A stretch of 64,000 nt of DNA from JAVBMU01 sp031552185 (GCA_031552185.1 JAVBMU010000046.1:1-64000); one strand, 5' to 3'; positions 50,677 through 60,434 are shown, counted from the stretch's first letter. The notes: generated by a model from the letters alone, not told the origin. A program made the numbers and translations.

Positions 50677-51974
50677 GCGGGCAACTCCCTGGATCGGCCG
50701 CCGGACGCGGTCGTGTCATCGTCGGAAACGGCGGAATGGACCAGCAGCGAATCGGTGCCGCGCGCGTCGGCCGGAAGCGGTAGGGCATCGGTGCCGCGCG
50801 CGTCGGCCAGGAGCGTGTCGGCGTCGGCCGCAGCCGCCCGGGCGACCTCGCCCGGCTCGTGCCATTCCTGGGTGACATTGTGCGCCGAGATCGGCGATCG
50901 CCGCGCCCCGAGGTAGGCCGACACGGCAACGCCCACCAGGAGGCCGAAGACGATCGTGGTGCCGAGCGCACCGTGGATGACGGCCTGGATGCCGTAGCAG
51001 AGGGCGCCGACCGTGCCCGCGCAGGGCAACGTGATCAGCCAGGCCGTGCCCATCTTGCGCACCACCCGCCACCGCACCGTGGCCCCGGGCATCCCCACCC
51101 CCGAGCCGAGAATGGAGCCGGAGGCCACCTGCGTTGTCGACAACGAGAATCCGAAGTGGCTGGACAGCAGGATGACCGACGCCGACGACATGTCCGCCGC
51201 CATCCCCTGCCGGGCCTCGATCTCCGTCAGTCCCCGCCCCAGAGTGCGGATGACCCGCCACCCGCCCAGATAGGTGCCGGCCGCCATCGCGGCCGCGCAG
51301 GAAAGGATCACCCACAGCGGGACCCCCGCCGACGCCGGCACCGCCCCGCCGGCGATCAGCGCCAGCAGGATGATGCCCATCGACTTCTGCGCGTCATTGG
51401 TGCCGTGGGCAAGCGAGATCAGCGACGCCGCACCGATCTGGCCCCACCGGTAGCGGTGGCCGGCCGGGTCCGGCGGCAGGTCCCGGGTGATCCGGACGAC
51501 CAGCCGGGTCCCGATCGACGCGACGAGGATCGCCACGGCGGGCGCGCAGACGGCCGGCATGACGACCTTGGCGACCAGGCCGGACCACAGGACGCCCGAG
51601 GTCCCGGCCGCAGCCAGCACCGAGCCGACGATGCCGCCGACCAGCGCGTGCGAGGACGAGGAGGGGATCGCCAGCAGCCAGGTGGTGAGGTTCCAGCAGA
51701 TGCCGCCGACCAGTCCCCCGAAGACGACGGGGAGGGTGACGACACTCGCGTCGACCAGGCCCTTGGCGATCGTCGCGGCGACGGTCAGCGACAACATCGC
51801 GCCGACGAGATTCAGCACGGCCGCCAGCGTGACGGCGGGCTTGGGCTTCAGCGCCCCCGTCGCGATCGAGGAGGCCATGGCATTGCCGGTGTCGTTGAAT
51901 CCATTGGTGAAATCGAAGGCCAGGGCTGTCACGACGACGAGCACAAGTAAGAGCGTCCCGGTCACGGTACCCAT
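50673..51974 (-). CDS. pit: PiT-family inorganic phosphate transporter, copy 1
   Basis: Low-affinity phosphate carrier of 433 residues in the PiT (PHO4) family. Signature GFNDTGNAMASSIATGALKP near residue 25 and, in the second half, SLAHGTNDAQKSMGIILLALI. Hydrophobic throughout except for an Asp/Ala-rich C-terminal tail with two copies of a DARGTD phrase. It is a tandem paralogue of the gene at 52127 with long stretches of near-identical DNA. A PHO-box-like element lies 54 nt upstream of the ATG at 51974. Confidence 0.93.
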   Translation of the reverse strand: MGTVTGTLLLVLVVVTALAFDFTNGFNDTGNAMASSIATGALKPKPAVTLAAVLNLVGAMLSLTVAATIAKGLVDASVVTLPVVFGGLVGGICWNLTTWLLAIPSSSSHALVGGIVGSVLAAAGTSGVLWSGLVAKVVMPAVCAPAVAILVASIGTRLVVRITRDLPPDPAGHRYRWGQIGAASLISLAHGTNDAQKSMGIILLALIAGGAVPASAGVPLWVILSCAAAMAAGTYLGGWRVIRTLGRGLTEIEARQGMAADMSSASVILLSSHFGFSLSTTQVASGSILGSGVGMPGATVRWRVVRKMGTAWLITLPCAGTVGALCYGIQAVIHGALGTTIVFGLLVGVAVSAYLGARRSPISAHNVTQEWHEPGEVARAAAADADTLLADARGTDALPLPADARGTDSLLVHSAVSDDDTTASGGRSRELPA

Positions 51975-52027
51975 GGTCGGGCCGGCCGGACAGTGGTCCG
52001 CACCAACCGGTAGGTTCTTTGACCAGT

Positions 52028-52073
52028 GTTCATCGAGCGTTCATCCGGTGTTCGAACCGGATGTTCGAACACC
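52028..52073. promoter_or_regulatory. PHO-box-like direct repeats upstream of pit copy 1
   Basis: GTTCATCGAGC, GTTCATCCGGT and GTTCGAACCGG follow each other with an 11-bp period, and a fourth unit (GTTCGAACACC) is displaced by 2 bp. This matches the 11-bp direct-repeat units bound by PhoP in streptomycetes (G-K-TCA-YYY-R-S-G type). The units read on the strand opposite to the gene. Confidence 0.75.
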
Positions 52074-52126
52074 GGCGACCGCAGGGCCGCCGGGCGGTGC
52101 GGTCAGGAGCCACCGGGCGGTTGCGG

Positions 52127-53344
52127 TCAGTGCGCGACGGCGCCCCGCAGGGTGATCGCGCCGGCGACGCCAACGGGCGCCTGGGCCGGCCGGGACTCGG
52201 GCCCGGTCTCGGCCGCCGCCGGCGCAGCATCCCAGGCCGCGTTGACGGTCTCAGCCGAGACGGGCGCGCGCCGCGAGGCGAGGAAGATCGTCGTCGACAC
52301 GGCGACCAACAGGGCGAACACGAGCCCGGTGCCGAGCAGCCCGCCCACCCCCGCCTGAATTCCGTAGCACGTGGCCCCGACCAGGCCGGCCAGCGGCAAT
52401 GTGATCAGCCACGCCACCACCATCCGGCCGGCGGTCCGCCAGCGCACGGGCGCGCCCGGCATGCCCAGACCCGAGCCCAGGATCGAGCCGGTGGCGACCT
52501 GCGTCGTGGACAGCGAGAAGCCGAAGTGGCTGGACAACAGGATGACCGAGGCAGAGGACATGTCCGCCGCCATCCCCTGCCGGGCATCGATCTCGGTCAG
52601 TCCGCGGCCCAGCGTGCGGATGACCCGCCACCCGCCCAGGTAGGTGCCGGCCGCCATCGCCCCGGCGCAGGAGACGATGACCCAGCCGGGCACCCCGGAC
52701 GAGGCCGGCACCGCCCCGCCGGCGATCAGCGCCAGCAGGATGATGCCCATCGACTTCTGCGCGTCATTGGTGCCGTGGGCCAGCGAGATCAGCGACGCCG
52801 AGCCGATCTGCCCCCACCGGAATCGACGTCCGGTGCGGTCCTGTTCCAACCCGCGGGTGATCCGCTCCACCATTCGGGTTCCGGTCGAGGCGACCAGGAT
52901 CGCGACGACCGGCGCCGCCAGCGCCGGGATCGCGACCTTCGCGACGACGCCGGACCAGATCACCCCGCCGGACCCCGCGCCCGCCAACACGGCACCGACG
53001 ACGCCGCCGACCAGCGCGTGCGAGGACGAGGAGGGAATGCCGAACAGCCAGGTGACGAGGTTCCACGTGATCCCGCCGACCAGCCCCGCGAAGACCACCT
53101 GGAGGCTCACCGCCCCGGCGTCGACGATGCCCTTGGCGATGGTCGCCGCCACGGTCAGCGACAGGAATGCCCCCACGAGGTTCAGTGCCGCCGAGAGGGC
53201 CACCGCCGCTTTCGGCTTGAGCGCCCCGGTCGCGATGGACGAGGCCATCGCGTTACCCGTGTCGTGGAAGCCGTTGGTGAAATCGAACGCAAGCGCCGTC
53301 ACGACGACCAGCACCAGGAGCAGATCTACGGTCACAGGCCCCAT
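52127..53344 (-). CDS. pit: PiT-family inorganic phosphate transporter, copy 2
   Basis: Phosphate carrier of 405 residues with the same signatures as copy 1 (GFHDTGNAMASSIATGALKPK, SLAHGTNDAQKSMGIILLALI). The proteins agree over most of their length and differ mainly in the C-terminal tail and in GFH versus GFN. The gene lies 152 nt upstream of copy 1, same strand. The ATG at 53344 has its own PHO-box-like element 53 nt upstream, so both copies were probably duplicated with their control region. Confidence 0.93.
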   Translation of the reverse strand: MGPVTVDLLLVLVVVTALAFDFTNGFHDTGNAMASSIATGALKPKAAVALSAALNLVGAFLSLTVAATIAKGIVDAGAVSLQVVFAGLVGGITWNLVTWLFGIPSSSSHALVGGVVGAVLAGAGSGGVIWSGVVAKVAIPALAAPVVAILVASTGTRMVERITRGLEQDRTGRRFRWGQIGSASLISLAHGTNDAQKSMGIILLALIAGGAVPASSGVPGWVIVSCAGAMAAGTYLGGWRVIRTLGRGLTEIDARQGMAADMSSASVILLSSHFGFSLSTTQVATGSILGSGLGMPGAPVRWRTAGRMVVAWLITLPLAGLVGATCYGIQAGVGGLLGTGLVFALLVAVSTTIFLASRRAPVSAETVNAAWDAAPAAAETGPESRPAQAPVGVAGAITLRGAVAH

Positions 53345-53396
53345 AGTGCAGGTACCCCAGCAGCGGGAATAGACGAAAACTGACCTGTGGACAAGA

Positions 53397-53440
53397 GTTC
53401 ACCGAGCGTTCACCTTGCGTTTCGGGACTGTTCGCGCACC
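53397..53440. promoter_or_regulatory. PHO-box-like direct repeats upstream of pit copy 2
   Basis: Four 11-bp units in exact register: GTTCACCGAGC, GTTCACCTTGC, GTTTCGGGACT, GTTCGCGCACC. The first two match the PhoP consensus GTTCACC closely. Spacing to the gene start and orientation equal those of the element at 52028. Confidence 0.82.
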
Positions 53441-53467
53441 CCCGCAGGCCTCGCCCGGCCCCGCGCC

Positions 53468-54709
53468 TCACACCGGCGGCAGCACCTCGGTGGCGAGGTC
53501 CACCAGCCAGCGGCAGGCCGTCACCCGTTCCCGGAACAAAGCCGCGCCGGACGGGTCAACGGGAGTGTCCATCAGTTCCACGGGGACCAGGGAGACGACG
53601 CTGCGCAGCGCCGCCGAGGCCACGAATCCTTGGTGCACGTCCTCGATGGACGCCTCGACCCGACCGGCCGCGAGGCCGGCCACGTGCACCGCCTCCGCCT
53701 GCGGCAACAGGATCGGCAGCCGCGCGGCGGCCAGCTCACCAGTAAACACCTGACCGAACAGCAACAGGCCGAGGTCGAAGCCGACCGGCATCGGCGTGGC
53801 CGGCGCCCAGTCGACCGCGACGAACGTGCCGGGCTCCGTCCTGGGCACCAGGAGTTTGGCCGGGGCGGCGTTGCCGTGCGCCGGCAGGTGCGGCAGGTGC
53901 GCCGCCACCGTCGCCAGGTCCTCCAGGCGGGCGCACAGCACGGTGAGATCGGCCCGCAGCGAGACGACGTCGGGCAACTCGTCGATCAGCGGGGCGACCC
54001 AGGGGGAATCGAGGGAGAGCATGGACAACGCGCAGGTGCGCACCTGCCGCGAGGCGGCCAGCACGCCGGCGTAGTCCGGCCGGGTCCGGACCGGGCCGGC
54101 CCGGCCCGCCCGGCGGGCCGAGACCAGGCCGAGCGCGAACGCCGCACGCAAGAAGCGAGCATCGGTCCAGTTCGGATCGACGTCGACATCCTCCATCCAG
54201 ATGGCCGCGTGGTCCGCGACAGCGTCGTCCACGAAGCCGATCCGCGGCGGGCGAAGGCCAACGGTCTGCCCCGCGAACGGGACGTTCCGGAACGAGGCGG
54301 CGGCCGCCTCCCGGCTGACGTCGATCTCGGCCCGCCAGGGCAGCCGGTCCGCGAGGAGGGCGGCGACCTCCTCGGGCAGCGCATCGAACTGCGGCCAGAG
54401 CCGCGGGTGGCGCAGCGTCTTGACGAAGGCCTTCCAGCCCACCGGGTCCCCCGCGCCGATCCGGGCCACGCCGCGCACGCGGTGCAGGCCCGCCGTGGTG
54501 GGAGAACTACCCGCCCGGCCGCAATCGGTCGCCGTCGCCCACTCGATCGTGACATCGGCCGGATCGACGGGCGCTGCGGCGGAACCGAGCAACGTCGCCA
54601 CGATCTCCCGCAGGCGCTCCTCGGTGGGCGCCACGGGGCCGAGCATGGCCAGATCCAGGGGATTTGCCGTCAGAACGTCGGGAGCCGGCGATGGCGGTGC
54701 AAAGGTCAC
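53468..54709 (-). CDS. APH-fold (aminoglycoside phosphotransferase-like) protein
   Basis: 413 residues. The C-terminal half has the layout of small-molecule kinases: LPHLPAHGNAAPAKLLVPRTEPGTFVAVDWAPATPMPVGFDLGLLLFGQ corresponds to the H-G-D-x-x-x-x-N / D-W pattern, but the catalytic loop reads HGNA instead of HGD. The N-terminal half (GWKAFVKTLRHPRLWPQFDALP) would hold the nucleotide site lysine. The altered loop makes kinase activity doubtful. Monocistronic; substrate unknown and resistance function not implied. Confidence 0.65.
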   Translation of the reverse strand: MTFAPPSPAPDVLTANPLDLAMLGPVAPTEERLREIVATLLGSAAAPVDPADVTIEWATATDCGRAGSSPTTAGLHRVRGVARIGAGDPVGWKAFVKTLRHPRLWPQFDALPEEVAALLADRLPWRAEIDVSREAAAASFRNVPFAGQTVGLRPPRIGFVDDAVADHAAIWMEDVDVDPNWTDARFLRAAFALGLVSARRAGRAGPVRTRPDYAGVLAASRQVRTCALSMLSLDSPWVAPLIDELPDVVSLRADLTVLCARLEDLATVAAHLPHLPAHGNAAPAKLLVPRTEPGTFVAVDWAPATPMPVGFDLGLLLFGQVFTGELAAARLPILLPQAEAVHVAGLAAGRVEASIEDVHQGFVASAALRSVVSLVPVELMDTPVDPSGAALFRERVTACRWLVDLATEVLPPV

Positions 54710-54795
54710 ACATCATCATGTCGCGCCGGGCCCGGGTCAACAACCGGAACCGGAAACAAATAGATCGGGAGCGGAGAAATCGCCCGATCACCGCG

Positions 54796-56157
54796 TTAGC
54801 CGTCGACGCGCGCCGCCGCCTGCCCCGCGATGGTCAACTGCTGGACCCGGGCCATCAGCGGCCCGGAGTCGTACGGGTGGCTCTCCCGCATACACCGCTG
54901 GGCCAGGTGACGCAGCGTCACCATTTGCGCGAAACCCGCGCTGAGCTGGGAGTCGATCGGCCGGAGGTGGCCGCTCACGGACGCCGAGACACCGTGCCGG
55001 ATCAGCAGGTTGCGCCACATGAACAGGAAGGACTGGAACTCGCCGAGCACCGTCTGCAGCGACTCCACCAGGGCGACGACCTCGGTCATGTTTCGAGTGT
55101 GCTGGGCGAGCGAACGGGCGAGCATCTCGACCGTGGAGCGCAGCGTGGCGCACACGTCCGGGATGAAGACCTTGTCCTGCTCCTCGGTGTCTCCCGAGAG
55201 CAGGCCCTCGCAGAAGGTGATCACCCAGTCGCTGTGCAGTTTCGACACCGCGATCCGGACCTGGAGGCCGGCGATCAAGTGCCGGTCGGCGTCGAGCTGC
55301 GCGGCCAAAGATCCGAGGTAGCGCAGCGTCTGGGTGCCGTCGCGTTCCATCGCGACGGCGGTGGACAGAACCGCCGGCGCCTGCGCGGCGACAACCTCGG
55401 AGGCCGTCCGGGCGGCAACGCTCGCCCGCTGCAGGCCCCGGGCGCGCTCCGAGGCGTCGAGCGACGCGCGGTGCAGATCGTCCCCGAGCGCCTTGTACCG
55501 ATCCAGTTCGGCGAGCAGCGCGCTCGCTTCCTCGTCGATGGAACGCGCGATCGCCCGAATCTGCTCGATCCCGGTGTCGCCCCCCGCCTCGATCGGGGTG
55601 GCCGTCTCCTTCGCCCGCTCGGCCCGCGTGCTCGCCTCCGCCGGCAACGCGGCCCGCATGAAGTCCTCATACGTCTGAAAACCGAGCTTGGCCAGACCCT
55701 CGAGAATGAGCTGCTTGCCCAGAATCGCGGCGTCGGCCCGGCTCATTCCGGCGGCGCGGGCCTCGAGTTCGCGGTGCAGGACGTCTTCATAAAGCGACGC
55801 GGCCGCAACCCAGATTTCCTGGACGCTCGGCGAGGTGCGCACCGAGAGATAACCGCCGGGGACGGGCGTCACGGTCGCGTAGACCCAGTAGCGGGCGCCG
55901 TCATTCGCCTTATTCAGTACATAACCGGCGAACGGTACGCCGTCCTGGATGACGTCCCACATCAACCGGAAGACACCCGCCGGCATTTCCGGAGCGCGCA
56001 CGATCGAGTGCGGCGAACCCACGAGCTCTGCCCGCGAATAGCGAGCGATCCGGGAGAAGACCGAATTCGCGCCGGTGATCACGCCGTGATCATCGGTCAA
56101 GGAAAAGAACATCTCGTGCGGGCGAACACCGCGCACCTGTGCGGAGGGACGGGACAT
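54796..56157 (-). CDS. Aer-like PAS-domain protein
   Basis: 453 residues. An N-terminal PAS domain (about 15-110; MFFSLTDDHGVITGANSVFSRIARYSRAELVGSPHSIVRAPEMPAGVFRLMWDVIQDG) resembles the redox-sensing PAS of Aer. The rest is helical and coiled-coil-like (TGIEQIRAIARSIDEEASALLAELDRYKALGDDLHRASL) with no transmembrane segment and no recognisable chemotaxis signalling tip. It could be a cytosolic redox or energy sensor. The ATG at 56157 has AGGAAGG upstream; an ATG at 56196 is the alternative. Confidence 0.78.
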   Translation of the reverse strand: MSRPSAQVRGVRPHEMFFSLTDDHGVITGANSVFSRIARYSRAELVGSPHSIVRAPEMPAGVFRLMWDVIQDGVPFAGYVLNKANDGARYWVYATVTPVPGGYLSVRTSPSVQEIWVAAASLYEDVLHRELEARAAGMSRADAAILGKQLILEGLAKLGFQTYEDFMRAALPAEASTRAERAKETATPIEAGGDTGIEQIRAIARSIDEEASALLAELDRYKALGDDLHRASLDASERARGLQRASVAARTASEVVAAQAPAVLSTAVAMERDGTQTLRYLGSLAAQLDADRHLIAGLQVRIAVSKLHSDWVITFCEGLLSGDTEEQDKVFIPDVCATLRSTVEMLARSLAQHTRNMTEVVALVESLQTVLGEFQSFLFMWRNLLIRHGVSASVSGHLRPIDSQLSAGFAQMVTLRHLAQRCMRESHPYDSGPLMARVQQLTIAGQAAARVDG

Positions 56158-56475
56158 GGAACGCGCCTTCCTGCGGACAACGGCTCTCGCATCCATGAGC
56201 CTGCACCCGCCTGGCGGCCGACAACGAGCATCCTCGCGCACCGCGGCGGGACAACCGCAGGAGCCGGACCGAGCATCTCGGACCTGCCCAGGATAGTGCA
56301 CGCCGGGCGCGCCTCGGCGCGCGTTCACGCGACCCGCACAAACCACGCGCAGCCCGGTTCTCGAGATATTCGGTCGGCGGGAATCAATGGGCCGCGCCGG
56401 CTGAATCGCATTGTTTGACGGAATTCCGAATTTCGGGGCACCATCCACAATTGCGGCACCGGAAGCCCCGGGCCG
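56158..56475. other. intergenic stretch, no gene supported
   Basis: 318 nt between the AAA ATPase stop and the PAS gene start. It contains a GC-rich hairpin-like stretch at about 56306-56330 (CGGGCGCGCCTCGGCGCGCG) and an AT-richer part near 56400-56440. The promoter of the PAS gene should be here; no clear elements found. Confidence 0.45.
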
Positions 56476-57969
56476 CTACAGGTAGTGCCCGACGGCGGGG
56501 GCCGGCTTCCACCGCCCGGTTGAGGTGATCTCAAGGATCTTGGCGGTGCTCAGCGCCTCGCGGCCGTGCTCCAGCACCGCCCGCCGGGAGACCTCGCGGA
56601 TCTCGGCTCCCGTCGCGCCGTCCAACGAGTCGGCGATGGCGGCCAGGTCCAGGCCGGCCCCGCCGTCGGGCAGATACAGCGTCAGGATCGCCTCCCGGGC
56701 CTGGGGCCCGGGCACCGGAACCTCGACAATGGTGTCGAACCGGCCCGGCCGCTTGACGGCCGGGTCGAGCGCCCCCGGGTCGTTGGTCGTCGCCAGGGTC
56801 AGCACGTCGTTGCGGACCCGGGCGCCGTCGAGGGCGTTCAGGAACTCGGAAAAGCCCGAGGACCGGCGCATTCCCTTGTCCGCGACGGCGTCGATATCCT
56901 CCAGAATCACCAACGTCGGGCCGAGCCGTTCCACTTCCTGGTAGAGGCTCTCCGAGGCCCGGGCCAGGACGTCCGGCTCGACCACCATGACCGTCAGCCG
57001 GCCGGCGACTTCGGCCGCGAGGATGCGCCCCAGCTTGGTCTTCCCGACGCCGGGCTTGCCGGCCAGGAGCAGGCCGCGGCTCGTGGACAGGCCGAGGGAG
57101 AGCAGGTCATCACGCCGGATGGTGCCGGTCGAGATGAACAGTTCGACCTCGTCCCACACGTGCTTCGGCAGGATCAGGTCGGCGCGGGTCTCGACGGTCG
57201 GGGTCAGCGGCGAGAACGCGATCTGGCCGCCGCCGGCGACCGAGACGCCGAGCACCCGCCCCCGGTAGGGGTTGGCATCACCCTTGAGTGCGGCGGCGAA
57301 GTCGTCCAGCAGCGTCTCGGCGAGTGGGCGCTGCCCGGGTTCGGTATAGACGGTGATGTCCGCCGGGTGCCCGCCGCAGATGTGCAGGCCGACCGGGCGA
57401 TCCCGCAACGTGCCGGTCGGGAAGAACACCGTGAGGTGGAACGGCACGGAGACGGTGTGATCCTCGCCGAGGTTGAGCGGCCGCCATTCGGGCGACCGCC
57501 CGTACGGCCCGAAGAGTTCGATGGCGCCCTCGTGCTCCCCCATCCACTCGGCCAGGACATGCCCGTGCAGCAGCAATTGGGGATCGGACAGGTCGCGCTC
57601 GACCTTGGACATCTCCGACTCGGCGACGCCCAGCTTGCCCGCCACCCACTTGGACGTGTTGGTCGGCTTGGGTTCCGCGCGCGGTGCGCCCAGAATCTGG
57701 GCCAGGACGCTGATCGTCTCCAGGGTCTCGTCATAGAGGCCGCCGTCGACCTCCGGCCAGAGCAGCTTGGCAACCTGCTCGTTCGCCCCGGCGACGCCGG
57801 TCCTCACTTCGGGCATCCCAGTCACCTCGGGCACCTTAGTCACCTCGGGCACCTCAGTCACCTCGGATTCCCGGCCGAGCGGCGTGTTCGCGGCGGGCGT
57901 CGATGGGCGCGGCGCGCGGCCCCCGGTCCGGCGCGCCCGGGACCCTCCCGGCGGTTGTGATACACCCAC
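56476..57969 (-). CDS. AAA family ATPase (Cdc48/FtsH-like module)
   Basis: 497 residues. Residues 60-290 are an uncharacterised N-terminal region (EWMGEHEGAIELFGPYGRSPEW). The AAA module has Walker A GKPGVGKT (304-311), Walker B LVILEDIDAV, and the second region of homology ATTNDPGALDPAVKRPGRFD, which places it in the classical AAA group. No membrane segment or protease domain is present. The first 55 residues include a repeat TEVPEV / TKVPEV from an 18-bp duplication, and the real start may be after it. It is upstream of the PAS gene on the same strand but with 318 nt between. Confidence 0.87.
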   Translation of the reverse strand: MGVSQPPGGSRARRTGGRAPRPSTPAANTPLGRESEVTEVPEVTKVPEVTGMPEVRTGVAGANEQVAKLLWPEVDGGLYDETLETISVLAQILGAPRAEPKPTNTSKWVAGKLGVAESEMSKVERDLSDPQLLLHGHVLAEWMGEHEGAIELFGPYGRSPEWRPLNLGEDHTVSVPFHLTVFFPTGTLRDRPVGLHICGGHPADITVYTEPGQRPLAETLLDDFAAALKGDANPYRGRVLGVSVAGGGQIAFSPLTPTVETRADLILPKHVWDEVELFISTGTIRRDDLLSLGLSTSRGLLLAGKPGVGKTKLGRILAAEVAGRLTVMVVEPDVLARASESLYQEVERLGPTLVILEDIDAVADKGMRRSSGFSEFLNALDGARVRNDVLTLATTNDPGALDPAVKRPGRFDTIVEVPVPGPQAREAILTLYLPDGGAGLDLAAIADSLDGATGAEIREVSRRAVLEHGREALSTAKILEITSTGRWKPAPAVGHYL

Positions 57970-58122
57970 ACCTTCATCTCACGCGGACGTCCGGGCGCCC
58001 ACAACCGGGAGGGGTGGGTTCTACCTCATTGCTGTAGCACGGATGTCTCAACCCTAGCGGTTCCGGCAGTCCTCCAGACCAGCCAAATTGAGCTGACCAC
58101 CGCATTGACGCCTCGAAGGCGG

Positions 58123-59166
58123 TCAGTCGCCCTCCGCCGGCAGGTAGGGTCGCCACTCGGCCAACACGCGCCTCAAGTCTCTCCAAGCGTCGTAGAAGTC
58201 TGCTGCGGTCACCTCACAGTCCGCCCCCGGACACGTCATCTTCATCGCAGTCGTATCCGCGGCCTGCAACGCTTTCCCGGTCCGATCCCGGAGCTTCGCG
58301 ACCTCCGCCGGGACCTCACGATAGGCGGAAGACCAAATCACCGCCGCAGATCCGACGGCCGACCGCATCATCTGGACAATCGCCACGCATTTCTGGTCCC
58401 CGGCGGCCAATGTCGAACTCGGACAAGAAGCCGCGTTCTTGGCGGCGGCGGCCCTCTCGATGTCCGCGACCATCCGGGAAACCACGGCAGCATCATCCGC
58501 GAACTTGGCGGCCGTCGCGGCGTCCGCGGACAGATAGGGCTCCCATTCGACCAGCGCCTTGCGGAGATCCTGCCAGGCACGCTCGGCCGCCAGGGTCGTT
58601 TCTCTGCACTGCTCACCGGGACAGGCGATCGCCTCTGCCGCCTTCCAATCCGCCACCCCAGTGCGCGCCACCCGACTGAAGGGCTCGACCAGCTCGGCCG
58701 GAACCCTCTCGGCGACGAAGTTTTTCGACGACGGCTTGATGGAGGCGAGGATTTCCTGCGCCGCGAGGCCCCCCAGCAGACCGAACGTTCTGGCCTGGAC
58801 TACGCAGACTTCCGCACGGGCCTCGACGAGCGCCGCCGAACAACCCGTCTGGTCCCACTTGGCCTGCAGGTCGTCCGCCTCCAGGACAAGCCGGGCGACC
58901 ACCGCAGCGAAACCACGGATCCCCGCGTCGCCCGTCAACCCAGCCGCGGGCGCCGCAGTGGTAGCCGCAGCAGTCGTCGCCGCGGTCGTGGTGGACGCAG
59001 TGGTGGACGCGGCAGTGGTAGCCGCGGTCGTGGTGGACGCAGCGGTGGACGCAGCAGTGGACGTCGTCCCCGCAGACGAACTGGTCGTGGCGTCTCCGCC
59101 TGCGGTTGCGGTGCAGCCACTGAGAACAAGAGCGGCAATAACAAGCATTCCCGGTATAGCGCGCAT
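58123..59166 (-). CDS. predicted lipoprotein with Ser/Thr/Ala linker
   Basis: 347 residues. A textbook lipobox ends the signal peptide (LVLSGC, Cys18). Residues 19-75 are almost only Thr, Ala and Ser, a flexible wall-spanning linker. The rest is helical with two internal repeats built on C-P-G-x-x-C, a helix, then W-x-D-L-R-x-x-L-x-E-W-x-P-Y-L (WQDLRKALVEWEPYLSADAA and WRDLRRVLAEWRPYLPAEGD). Cysteine pairs CPGEQC and CPGADC suggest disulfides outside the membrane. Function unknown. Confidence 0.8.
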   Translation of the reverse strand: MRAIPGMLVIAALVLSGCTATAGGDATTSSSAGTTSTAASTAASTTTAATTAASTTASTTTAATTAAATTAAPAAGLTGDAGIRGFAAVVARLVLEADDLQAKWDQTGCSAALVEARAEVCVVQARTFGLLGGLAAQEILASIKPSSKNFVAERVPAELVEPFSRVARTGVADWKAAEAIACPGEQCRETTLAAERAWQDLRKALVEWEPYLSADAATAAKFADDAAVVSRMVADIERAAAAKNAASCPSSTLAAGDQKCVAIVQMMRSAVGSAAVIWSSAYREVPAEVAKLRDRTGKALQAADTTAMKMTCPGADCEVTAADFYDAWRDLRRVLAEWRPYLPAEGD

Positions 59167-59323
59167 GGGCCGATGCTACCTCGCCCGATCGAGCGCTCCC
59201 GCCCCCGCACCGTCGAGGCCTGCATCTCAGCGAGGGCGTGCGCACGGAATTCGTCGTACGCAGGCGGCTGCCAGGTGCAGGTCCTCTCATTCCAGGCCCA
59301 GTGGATTCACCGCCGCGGCCGGG

Positions 59324-60433
59324 TCAGAACTGGGTCCGGCTCCACGACGGCCCGGCGATGTGCGGCGCCACCTCCAGCGACGGGCGAATCGCCCGCCAGG
59401 TCGCCCGCCAGCCCTGCGGCGCGCGGCTCAGCGCCGCGCAGACCGAGCGGGAGAGTTCAACCGGCCCCCGTCCCTTCCACGGGAACGCCACAAAGACCTG
59501 ATAGTCGCGGCCGAGGTGCATCGCGACCCGGAAGACGGCGGGCACCCGGTGGTCGTTCCCCGCCCAAACGACTTCCAGCCCGTGGGCGCGCAGCAGATCG
59601 CGGTCGATGTCGCGCAGGATCAGCCGGCCCGCGGTTCGCTCGGGGGTTTCCCAGGTGTCATCGGTGAGCAGGTAATCCACTGCGTCGTCGTACTGCGCGG
59701 CCGGGAAGACCGCACTGCGATTCATCGGGGCCGAGCCGCCGGACCATTCCCAGACCACCGTGTCGCCGTCGCGCAGAATCCGCACCTGGGTCGAGGCACA
59801 GCCGGCAATCCCGCACTTGCAGCGGGCGATTGCCACGGTCGTCGCCTCCCACCGGGCGGCAAGTCGATTATCCGGAACGATCAGGTCGTAGGGGTCCATA
59901 CCGAGCCCGGCGCCCGCCGAGGTAATTTCCACGTCATTCACGTAGACGAGCACCTGGAATCCGCGAATGGTCGGATCGGCCACCTCGACCACATGGAATC
60001 GGAGGGTGTCCGCAGCCCGGCGCCTGGTCCGGGGCGGCGCAACGGGCATCGGGGCGCCGAAGAGTTCGGTGATCACATCCTCGATCAGCGCGTTGACCCG
60101 GTCCCGGTCCGGCGAGCCCACTCGGTCCGCGCCATCCGGCCCCGGCCCCTCCGGCATCGGGGCGCCATCCCGCGCCGACCCATCCGGCCCGGGGGCGCCA
60201 TCCACCCCGGGCCGGGGCGGCGACGTCGGCACGTACCCGGCCAGGGCTCGCATCGACGGGGTTTCCAGGCCCTCGATCAGGGCGACGCAGGCGGCGTCCA
60301 CCAGCACGATCGGGTCCGCCTGCAGGTCGGCCTCCCAATCCTCGACGATGCGGAGGAAGACCCGGGCCGGGTTCGAGGCGCCCGGCACATCCACGGCGGC
60401 CGGTGCGGGCGACCGCCGGGGGCGATAGATCAC
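59324..60433 (-). CDS. hypothetical protein with Cys-rich motif
   Basis: 369 residues, cytosolic. The middle contains TTVAIARCKCGIAGCASTQVRILRDGDTVVWEW, where three closely spaced cysteines may bind metal. The N-terminal region has an acidic, Gly/Pro-rich repeat linker (about 80-120). I do not recognise a family. The GTG at 60433 lies 1 nt after the LivF stop, so it probably belongs to the liv operon transcript; a role with the transporter is not implied. Confidence 0.65.
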   Translation of the reverse strand: MIYRPRRSPAPAAVDVPGASNPARVFLRIVEDWEADLQADPIVLVDAACVALIEGLETPSMRALAGYVPTSPPRPGVDGAPGPDGSARDGAPMPEGPGPDGADRVGSPDRDRVNALIEDVITELFGAPMPVAPPRTRRRAADTLRFHVVEVADPTIRGFQVLVYVNDVEITSAGAGLGMDPYDLIVPDNRLAARWEATTVAIARCKCGIAGCASTQVRILRDGDTVVWEWSGGSAPMNRSAVFPAAQYDDAVDYLLTDDTWETPERTAGRLILRDIDRDLLRAHGLEVVWAGNDHRVPAVFRVAMHLGRDYQVFVAFPWKGRGPVELSRSVCAALSRAPQGWRATWRAIRPSLEVAPHIAGPSWSRTQF

Positions 60434-60434
60434 G

